DNA from: Chloroflexota bacterium
Lineage (GTDB): Bacteria; Chloroflexota; Dehalococcoidia; DSTF01; RBG-16-68-14
Assembly: GCA_022562155.1 (NCBI GenBank)
Contig: JADFPV010000005.1
Coordinates: 1-62,468 of the forward strand
Length of the DNA: 62,468 nt
Reading direction: 5' to 3'
Shown: in pieces, positions 32,192 through 39,346 of the stretch
Numbering within the stretch: the first letter of the stretch is position 1
Layout: each line of letters begins with the position of its first letter
The notes under the pieces: generated by a model
Database searches by the model: none
What the model was told of the DNA's origin: nothing
The model's input: the letters and a program-made list of their open reading frames with translations, nothing else
Made by a program: the position numbers and the translations under genes

Positions 32192-32220
32192 ACTATACAA
32201 TAAAAAGGCACAGCTGTCAA
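32192..32220 (-). promoter_or_regulatory. Sigma-70-type promoter for the initiator-like gene
   Basis: On the minus strand TTGACA (32220-32215), a 17-bp spacer and TATAGT (32197-32192) are close to consensus. Transcription would start near 32185 and leave a leader of about 60 nt before the ATG at 32126. It lies between the methylase gene and the initiator-like gene. Confidence 0.7.
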
Positions 32221-32232
32221 AACCAAATACGC

Positions 32233-34596
32233 TTAGGTGAGCGGCTCTAGGCATACGACCGGCTCCCGCGCAAGCATTTCGCGCAGCGGGCTTAGATCCG
32301 GCAGTCCTAGCGCAGCCGAAATCGCATCGTCCGCAGCCTTACGTACCGGGTCCAGATGCATTTCTGGGAACGGAAGCAGAGCCCCTTTACAGACGTTATC
32401 GTAAGCCTTCGCAAGCGCATCGCGCTGCTTTGGGGACAACGACACAACATCGAGAACAGGCATGTCCTCCAGCACGGGCTTCTTGAAGTCAATCCACGCT
32501 CCCCGCGTCTCCTCCCTATGCGCGAGCATAACCAAGAGGCCGAGTGTCGAGTTCCACCACAAGACGAGAGATTTTTCAGCGGCTGCGGAGTCGGCATGGA
32601 GAGATAGTGGCCACCAGACGTTTGACAGGACTTTTTGCTTCATTCGCACAGCAGCAGCGCGCTGTGTTTTAAGCCAAAGCCTCTCAGCCAAGAGAATCCG
32701 ACCAGCCCGCGGCCAGAGAACGGTGACCTTACGCAGCGGCCGACCTTCCTTCGCTTTCGCCAGAGGAGCCAAATAGCTATTTGGCTCTGCCGCCATCGTC
32801 GTGACAGCCGTTGCATCGTGTCCCCATAGCGCAGGATAGGTAGTCTTGCCGTTTGCTAGATTGAACCCGTCGTGAATATCGCGACGGTCAGGACCTAGGA
32901 CGCCGAGCCCCTTCAGAGGTACGAGCGGAACGTTTCCGACTGTGCCTTGGCCGGGCAGGGTCACAGTCCCGACCTCGAGTTGGCTGGCAGCGCGAACTAG
33001 TTCAGCTTGCGCGAACGCGCAGGGCGGCATCCACAGGTTTTCCTTCAGTGTCACCCAGTCAGCGCGGACGGCTTCGCCAAGTTTCCTGTCACCAACTCGT
33101 ATTTCAAGTGCACCTTGGCCGCCAGTTATGTCGGGAGCGGTGCCCTCGCTTAGTGCTTGCGCAATCGCCAGCGCTTCGAACGCCGTTGTCGGGTTCTTCC
33201 ACAGATTGACGCAGACCACTTTCGCGTCCGCCTCGCCATCGTCAACTTTTCGCCCTATGACCAGCACCTCACTGAGGCTGGTGTTATCCGAGAAGTTCCA
33301 CCGCTCGGGGTCGTGGCTGCATATCAGGTACTCTAGGCGATATCGTAGACCAAATAGCGCACGCGTCTTGCCCCAGGCTACGCCGCTGAGTAGTGCTTTG
33401 GGCAACACCAGGGCCATGCGGCCACCTTCCTTCAAGTACTTATCGCCAATGGCGACGAACACAGAGCCAAGCCCGGCTGTTGCGCTTGCCAAAACACCTG
33501 GAACTTTCAGCAGCCGCGAAAGTTCCTTTTGCATCGGAGCGCGCTCGGCGGCAGGCAACGAACCAAATAGCAGGTTCCCGCCTACACTACGAGTGAACGG
33601 GGGGTTCATCACGCAAAGATCGATGTCTGGGGCTGAAGCAGTCTGTCGCTGTACGTCGCCTGCCCCCGTCACTTGTTCGGTAGCTTCTGCAAGGCCGAAG
33701 AGATCAACACTGATTGCAACGTCGCGGTCTCGAAGAAATTCGATACTTCCCAATCTCTTATGCGTACCGCCGTGCGGCATGCTGTAAAGCCGCATACCGT
33801 GGAACGATACCTCGGGTGCCCTTATAGCGAGGGTTGATGCAGTTAGGTGCAGCGCTGACGGAAGCACATCATAGCCATATATGACGTCCTCAATTAAGAC
33901 TTGGTGCAGATCGCTCAACTTGGGTTCGTCACCGCTGCTTCCGCACTCTCGAACGTAGTTGTCGGCCAGGGCTTCTGCTGCCGCCATGAGCAACGTGCCC
34001 GTACCACAGGCGAAGTCGACAACGCGGAAATCGTCGCTCATCTCCTCCAGGTCTGACCAATCGACTGGCCACGACTCAGGATCAAGAGCAAGCTTCAATA
34101 GTAGAGTCGCTGCTGGCACAGAGGTGTAGTAAGTCCCCAGGTACTTCGCTTCTTCCAGCAGCTGGTGATAAATTCGACCCATCAAGTCATGGCGCAGAGC
34201 CGCGCGCTGTCCGACGATGTAGAGAGCGGCCTTCGCCAAGTCTCTCAGCGCTGCGTTAACATCCGGGCCAGATGAGAGGCCAAGTAGCACATTTCGCGCG
34301 ACACGGAAGATAGGGACGTAATTTATGTCGGTGAGAATAAACTGCCAGTGGTCGGCGAACGCCGTTATCACGTCGCCACCACGGAGCGTCTTTCTTACGG
34401 TCTGAACTTGTGAGTTGTGGATGGAGAGTATTTCTTGGAAGGCCATGGCGTTGACTACTGTCAGCCCCGCGATTCTCGCAACCGCGTGCTCTTGTCGCGC
34501 ACTAAGGTTCAAGCCGGACCTAGCCACGGCGACGTCTCCGCTTCGGTGTCGCGTCCCCAGTAGTTTCTCCAGCCATGCCCAAAGCTTGGGCAGCAC
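32233..34596 (-). CDS. N6-adenine DNA methyltransferase (HsdM/type IIG-like)
   Basis: The 787-aa protein has SAM motif VVDFACGTGTLLMAAAEAL (residues about 192-210), the catalytic motif CVMNPPF near residue 330 and the HsdM-type GGRMALVLPKALLSG after it. The helical N-terminus resembles HsdM_N. The long C-terminus (residues 500-780) has room for target recognition, for example LRKVTVLWPRAGRILLAERL. It overlaps the upstream small nuclease candidate by 77 nt. Modification half of a restriction system is the likely role. No separate specificity subunit is present. Confidence 0.8.
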   Translation of the reverse strand: MLPKLWAWLEKLLGTRHRSGDVAVARSGLNLSARQEHAVARIAGLTVVNAMAFQEILSIHNSQVQTVRKTLRGGDVITAFADHWQFILTDINYVPIFRVARNVLLGLSSGPDVNAALRDLAKAALYIVGQRAALRHDLMGRIYHQLLEEAKYLGTYYTSVPAATLLLKLALDPESWPVDWSDLEEMSDDFRVVDFACGTGTLLMAAAEALADNYVRECGSSGDEPKLSDLHQVLIEDVIYGYDVLPSALHLTASTLAIRAPEVSFHGMRLYSMPHGGTHKRLGSIEFLRDRDVAISVDLFGLAEATEQVTGAGDVQRQTASAPDIDLCVMNPPFTRSVGGNLLFGSLPAAERAPMQKELSRLLKVPGVLASATAGLGSVFVAIGDKYLKEGGRMALVLPKALLSGVAWGKTRALFGLRYRLEYLICSHDPERWNFSDNTSLSEVLVIGRKVDDGEADAKVVCVNLWKNPTTAFEALAIAQALSEGTAPDITGGQGALEIRVGDRKLGEAVRADWVTLKENLWMPPCAFAQAELVRAASQLEVGTVTLPGQGTVGNVPLVPLKGLGVLGPDRRDIHDGFNLANGKTTYPALWGHDATAVTTMAAEPNSYLAPLAKAKEGRPLRKVTVLWPRAGRILLAERLWLKTQRAAAVRMKQKVLSNVWWPLSLHADSAAAEKSLVLWWNSTLGLLVMLAHREETRGAWIDFKKPVLEDMPVLDVVSLSPKQRDALAKAYDNVCKGALLPFPEMHLDPVRKAADDAISAALGLPDLSPLREMLAREPVVCLEPLT

Positions 34597-35137
34597 GTTC
34601 GACGCTACCCGGCTCGGGCAGAACTGCGCGGGCGAATCCTTCTACCGCCTGACTAAGCACCTCGACAGCACGGGCCACCACATCCTCTTCCACGAGTTGT
34701 TCATACGTACGCCGCAGTAGCTGGGAAAGGTGCTCCAAGTTGCCTTCCACCCAGCCCGTGTCACCGCTCTCGCTGAACACCGCGATTCGGAGAGGCGCTA
34801 CCTCAAGCCCCCTTTTCAGATCCTTGAATGGGGTCTTTCGCAACTCTTTAGGATATAGGAGCGCAACGGCGAGATGACTTACGCCTTCTTCCACGCGTTG
34901 AGCAGCATTCGCCCGAACCTCTTTTGCGGCACCTGGATGGTCGTCAACCTTTCCCTCCACTACTGTTCTGAGGCCATGGAAGGTCACAATCACATCCGGC
35001 ATCCGCCTCTGACGGGCTGTTGTCTGCAGGATTTGTTCAGGGGCCGAGGCGATGCCTCGCTCATGCAGTAGCTGAGCGAGCAACACGTTCAAGACTTCTT
35101 CACGGTGGGTCTCAGTAGCCACTATGGTGGCCCCCAT
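34520..35137 (-). CDS. Small PD-(D/E)xK-like nuclease candidate paired with methylase
   Basis: The 205-aa protein has RRMPDVIVTFHGLRTVVEGK (residues about 43-63): a PD followed after about a dozen residues by ExK, the restriction-nuclease core pattern. Helices before (HREEVLNVLLAQLLHERG) and after fit the fold. The Arg-rich end PKRRRRRG may bind nucleic acid. It is the first gene of the operon and overlaps the methylase gene by 77 nt. A nuclease or DNA-binding partner is inferred from motif and context; the match to a family was not checked. Confidence 0.5.
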   Translation of the reverse strand: MGATIVATETHREEVLNVLLAQLLHERGIASAPEQILQTTARQRRMPDVIVTFHGLRTVVEGKVDDHPGAAKEVRANAAQRVEEGVSHLAVALLYPKELRKTPFKDLKRGLEVAPLRIAVFSESGDTGWVEGNLEHLSQLLRRTYEQLVEEDVVARAVEVLSQAVEGFARAVLPEPGSVERAAQALGMAGETTGDATPKRRRRRG

Positions 35138-35339
35138 TTCGCGCCCATCACCGCCGAGTGTACCACCAGCGCGTCTTAGCAGCCCTCTCGTCAGCTAGGG
35201 TGCGCGCGCGGCGTCATTTTGCGCGCCGCCGAAACGAGGAACGCCACACGTCGCATAATGCGCGATGAGCGACGCGGGCCGTCAGGTTGGCGTAGCCTGC
35301 ACACGGTAATGCCCATCAAACGTCACTTGGCCGATAGCC

Positions 35340-36020
35340 TGCCGAACTGCGGTCTATAGGCCCGAACCGGTGGCCGATAGTTGCGGCAGGGCGTTCGGCT
35401 ACTGGCACAGCCAGTAGCTTGGAATCCTTCGACAAGCTCAGGATGGAACGCGGGTAACGCCGTGGGCGCACGGCTACTGGCACAGCCAGTAGCTTGGAAT
35501 CCTTCGACAAGCTCAGGATGGCTACTGCAAAGGCAGTAGCTTGCGCGTTCTTCTGGCCGGCCCTGCGGGGCGGGCGCATGGCCATGCGCCCCTACATCGC
35601 GGCGGCGGTAGCTTGCGCGTTCTTCTGGCTGGCCCTGCGGGGCGGGCGCACGACGAATGCCAGAGGCAGTAGCTTGGAATCCTTCGACAAGCTCAGGATG
35701 GCTACCGCCGTAGGGCGGTAGCTTGGAAGAAGCTTCGCTTCTTCTGGATACAGGAGCGATTCGGGACGAGGGGCCGTACCCCTCGGGGGCGGGCGCATGG
35801 CGACTGCTGTGATGCAGTCGCTTGGAAAGAATGGCTACTGCCTTTGGCAGTAGCTGCGCTTCTTCTGGCCGGGCCGGTAGTGGCGGCGGGGCCGCAGGCC
35901 CCGAACGGCCCGGCAGCGGGCCACGGCACAACGCCCGAGCGGCACGGCGCAGGTCCTCGGGCGCGTCAAGAGGCGCCCCTACACCAGCCCCAAGGGGTGG
36001 GGGGTGCCGGGTTGCACACG
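35340..36020. repeat. REP-like palindrome cluster, right of the island
   Basis: No gene is supported in 35138-36027. Three copies of CCTTCGACAAGCTCAGGATG (35426, 35501, 35681) alternate with CTACTGGCACAGCCAGTAG-type palindromes (35399, 35474) and the palindrome GGGCGCATGGCCATGCGCCC (35572-35591). A 38-bp stretch at 35560-35597 is identical to 25841-25878. A 202-codon open frame crosses it but repeats HPELVEGF and is an artefact of the units. Confidence 0.8.
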
Positions 36021-36027
36021 GGCGAGG

Positions 36028-37680
36028 CTAGCGCTCCACGAGGGCCGAGAGCGTATCCTTGCGCTGAAGGAAGTTAAACCAGAGGCCGTCGATCTTGACT
36101 GACCGCACGTCGTACAGCTGCCAGAGGCGGAGGTCGGCGAACAGGGCGTTGCGGGCTACAACAGGTGAGGGGACGGCGGCGAGCACGCGGAACGCCTCCG
36201 TTGTCAGCGGCCCCGGCTGGGCGTCGTTCGTGATGATGATTTCAGGCAGGACGTTGTCTAGGACGTAGTCGATGTTGTACTTCTCGTGGCCGGCGAGCCC
36301 GGTGCCGAAGTCCGGCACATCGGAGTGCGCGATGACAACATCGTTCAGGCCGAGCAGATCGAGGACATCTCGCTCGCCGTAGTACCCGATGGCTCCTACG
36401 GCGAAGGCGGCGATGGTGTAGTCCGGGGGCGTGTTGTCGGACAGCCACCTTCCCAGCACTTCGCGTCCTCGCTGGGCCTGTCGTTCATGCTCGACGGGTC
36501 CAGCGAGTTCGAGCGACGCGTGGAACAGCGACACCGCGCCTAGCGTGAGCACGGCCGCGGCGATCACGCCCGACCGGATGGCCGAAGTAGAGAGTCGACC
36601 GAGAAGAGTCGCGAGTCCTGCAAGCCCCGCGACGTAGACCAAAGGCAAGATAGGGATGATCATGCGCCCATGCGGGAAGTCGTCACCGCCTTCGATTACG
36701 ACTCCTGCGAGCATGGCCGCGGTCAGCACGAGAACGTACGCGGCATCCGATCGCAGGCGGACGTTCGTAAGGAGAACGGCCACACCGCCTAAGAGAGGAA
36801 GGAGTTGGTAACGGAAGGCGTACGTCCAGACGTAATCGAGGCCTCGTTCGTAGAGCGCGGACGTCGGCTCCACCTTCGCGTAGAACGTGTTTGGCAGGAG
36901 ATGGTCGTAGTACGTATAGCGCCATGCGAAGTAGGAACCGTAGAGAACCAGGAGCACCGCCGACCACGACGCGAGTCGCAAAAGCGCCTCGCGGCGGTCG
37001 CTAGCGAAGCCCGCGCGAATAACGAGGAAGGCTCCCGAGACCGCGATCGCGATCAGCCCCTCCGGTCGGGTCATGGCCGTCGCGGCCAGAGCCACGGCTG
37101 ACCAAGGCAGGCCGCCTGCGCGCTGTTCGCGCAAGAACAGAAAGGCACTCAGCGTGAGCAACGCCATGAACGCCGCCGTCTCCATGCCACTGAAGCCCCA
37201 GAACGCTACGCCATCCGTAAGCGCGAGCGCGATGATGGCCGCCGCGATGACCAACGGGCTCGCGAAGTCGCCGGCGGGTTCATCATCACTCCACATGCTC
37301 CAGGTCCGGTGCATGATCAGCATGGTGCCGACAACGGCAGCGAGCCCCAGGACACGCGACATCTCGACTACGTCGAACCCAATCTTCGCCAGTCCTGCGT
37401 GGGTTCCCATCCAGAGGAACGTTGTGTATCCCTCCACACGGCCGTCGCTGTTCCAATTCGGCCCTTGTCCGTCGGCCAGATGCTGTGAGTAGCGCAGCGT
37501 GATCAATGCGTCGTCCGCGTAGAAGTCGAAGTAGAAGGGGCCGTGGATGAGCAAGATTGCGGTTGCGCCGAGTAGCGCGATGGCGGCCGCGAGAAGGCGC
37601 TGTTGGCGTGCGAGCAGGACGCCGCCTGCCGTTGCGATGGCCAGTAGCGAGACGGTGAGGACGTAGAGCGGAAAGGACAT
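36028..37680 (-). CDS. GT-C family (AftB-like) membrane glycosyltransferase, copy 1
   Basis: The 550-aa polytopic protein has 10-12 helices. The catalytic-type acidic pair sits in FYADDALITLRYSQHLADG followed by GRVEGYTTFLWMG, matching AftB-like GT-C enzymes that use polyprenyl-phosphate sugars at the outer membrane face. FWGFSGMETAAFMALL and AMTRPEGLIAIA are further family motifs. The C-terminal soluble part has DLLGLNDVVIAHSDVPDFG. A tandem paralog of the same length lies 3 nt upstream. The acceptor glycan is unknown. Confidence 0.75.
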   Translation of the reverse strand: MSFPLYVLTVSLLAIATAGGVLLARQQRLLAAAIALLGATAILLIHGPFYFDFYADDALITLRYSQHLADGQGPNWNSDGRVEGYTTFLWMGTHAGLAKIGFDVVEMSRVLGLAAVVGTMLIMHRTWSMWSDDEPAGDFASPLVIAAAIIALALTDGVAFWGFSGMETAAFMALLTLSAFLFLREQRAGGLPWSAVALAATAMTRPEGLIAIAVSGAFLVIRAGFASDRREALLRLASWSAVLLVLYGSYFAWRYTYYDHLLPNTFYAKVEPTSALYERGLDYVWTYAFRYQLLPLLGGVAVLLTNVRLRSDAAYVLVLTAAMLAGVVIEGGDDFPHGRMIIPILPLVYVAGLAGLATLLGRLSTSAIRSGVIAAAVLTLGAVSLFHASLELAGPVEHERQAQRGREVLGRWLSDNTPPDYTIAAFAVGAIGYYGERDVLDLLGLNDVVIAHSDVPDFGTGLAGHEKYNIDYVLDNVLPEIIITNDAQPGPLTTEAFRVLAAVPSPVVARNALFADLRLWQLYDVRSVKIDGLWFNFLQRKDTLSALVER

Positions 37681-37683
37681 CAG

Positions 37684-39336
37684 CTAACGGAGGCCGCTCG
37701 CTTGCAGGTCGCCGAGGGTGTCCCGTCGCTGCATAAAGTGGATCCAGCGGTCCGCGACGCGGAGAGCTCGCGCTTCATAGCGCTCCCACAAGCGAGGGTC
37801 AGTGAGCAAGACGTAGCTGGCTGAGAACAGTGACGTTTCGCGGATCGCCCGCTGTAGTTCGTCGGCGGTGAGCGGTTCGGGGCGGGACTGTCCGACGACG
37901 ATGATCTCAGGCCGGACTTCGTCGTACACGTAGTCTGCGTTGTACTTCTCATGCCCGACGACTCCCCGTCCCATGTCCGGTATCTCCGTGTGGGCGATCA
38001 CCACGTCGTTGAGACCGAGCAGATCGAGGAAGTCGCGGTCGTTCGCGTAGTAGGCAACGGCGCCGATGGCGAAGTCGGCGATGACGTAGTCAGCCGGCGT
38101 ATGTTCGTTGAGCCAAGTACCGAGCGCCCGCCGCTGTTCGATGGCGCGAGAACCGAGCGGCACAAGAGGGTCGTACGAGGCCGGCAAGAGCGAAAGCCCA
38201 CCGAACACAAGCGCAGACGCGCTGATCATCGCGAAGTGCGCCCGCGGAAGCGATGCTCGTCTAAGCAGCGTCGTATAACCGGCGAGGCCCGTGATCAGCA
38301 GCAGTGGCATGATCGGGACGATGAACCGTCCGTGTGAGTCGCCGCCCTCTAACACTACGGCGGCCAGCATCGCTCCGGTGAGCATGATGATATACGTTGC
38401 ATCGCGGCGCCATCGCGGCTCCGCGAGGAGCAGCGCACTACCGACGAACAGGATCCCGAGATGGTACTGGAGCCCGGACGTTGTCACGTAGCGGAGGCCA
38501 CGATCGAGGGCGTCCAGATTGAGCCCGACCTTCGCGTAATAGGTGTTTGGAAGCAGATAGTCGTAGTACGTGTAGCGCCAGAGGAAATAGGAACCGTAGA
38601 GGCCGATGAATACGGCGCCCCAGGAAGCTGCCCAGAGCACAGCTTGGCGTCGGTCTGATGCGGTAGCGGCGTCAAACAGGACGAACGCTCCCGTCACCGC
38701 AACAACAATCAGCCCTTCGGGCCGGGTCATCGCCGTGGCGGCGAGCGCGACCGCCGACCAGGGAACGCCGTGGCTGCGCCGCTCGAGCACATAGCGGTAG
38801 GCGCTGAACGTGACAAGCGCCATGAAGAGCGGCGTCTCCATCCCGGAGAACCCCCAGAAGGCCACGCCGTCGACGAGCGCGAGGCCGAGGAAGACTACGC
38901 CTAGTAAGGCCGGGCTGGCGATGCCGCTATCCGGTCGCTCGCGACTCCAGAGATTCCAGATCAAGTAGACGGCGCCGAACGTCGCCAAGAGCGAGGCGAA
39001 GCCGAGGTAACGTGAAACATCGACGATGTCGAAGCCCAGCTTGGCGAATCCGGCCAAGACGCCCATCCAGAGGAACGTCGTGTAGCCTTCGACGTGGCCT
39101 TCACTGTTCCAGTCTGGCCCTAGGCCCTGGGCGAGGTGGGTCGAATAGCGCAGCGTGATGAAGGCGTCGTCCGCGTAGTAATCGAAATAGATCGGCCCGT
39201 GGACGATGAGCAGGGCGGTGGCGCCAAGGAACGCCACGATGATCGCGAGCGGCCGCCGATCAGCGCATGCGAGAACGCCGCCGATTGTGGCAACGGCAAT
39301 CGCCGAACTCGTGAGCACGAACAGTGGAAACGGCAT
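37684..39336 (-). CDS. GT-C family (AftB-like) membrane glycosyltransferase, copy 2
   Basis: This is also 550 aa, with the same motifs: YYADDAFITLRYSTHLAQG, HVEGYTTFLWMG, FWGFSGMETPLFMAL, AMTRPEGLIVVA and DLLGLNDVVIAHTEIPDMG. In the N-terminal block it is roughly two-thirds identical to the neighbour by eye, so the pair comes from an old tandem duplication. Conserved Asp-Asp suggests both are active. It starts about 10 nt after recG ends and probably belongs to the recG transcript. Confidence 0.75.
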   Translation of the reverse strand: MPFPLFVLTSSAIAVATIGGVLACADRRPLAIIVAFLGATALLIVHGPIYFDYYADDAFITLRYSTHLAQGLGPDWNSEGHVEGYTTFLWMGVLAGFAKLGFDIVDVSRYLGFASLLATFGAVYLIWNLWSRERPDSGIASPALLGVVFLGLALVDGVAFWGFSGMETPLFMALVTFSAYRYVLERRSHGVPWSAVALAATAMTRPEGLIVVAVTGAFVLFDAATASDRRQAVLWAASWGAVFIGLYGSYFLWRYTYYDYLLPNTYYAKVGLNLDALDRGLRYVTTSGLQYHLGILFVGSALLLAEPRWRRDATYIIMLTGAMLAAVVLEGGDSHGRFIVPIMPLLLITGLAGYTTLLRRASLPRAHFAMISASALVFGGLSLLPASYDPLVPLGSRAIEQRRALGTWLNEHTPADYVIADFAIGAVAYYANDRDFLDLLGLNDVVIAHTEIPDMGRGVVGHEKYNADYVYDEVRPEIIVVGQSRPEPLTADELQRAIRETSLFSASYVLLTDPRLWERYEARALRVADRWIHFMQRRDTLGDLQASGLR

Positions 39337-39346
39337 CGCGAAGCGG

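Larger units (their letters stand above)
26991..35200. mobile_element. Accessory island next to tRNA-Gly attachment scar
   Basis: Five minus-strand genes (27311-35137) of defence and replication type lie between a tRNA-Gly 3' fragment (left) and a REP-palindrome cluster (right). The sequence is visibly more A/T-rich than the housekeeping flanks. No integrase and no right-hand attachment core is seen, so the right limit is a guess. The replication-like protein with iteron-like repeats argues for a plasmid or phage-derived origin. Confidence 0.5.

Noticed and set aside
35399-35720. CRISPR-like appearance of the repeat cluster
   Set aside because: Units are palindromic, irregularly spaced and of mixed types; no uniform spacers and no cas genes.
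35323-35931. 202-codon open frame on the minus strand
   Set aside because: It runs only through REP-like units and repeats HPELVEGF and AHGHAPAPQG; no start signal, no domain.
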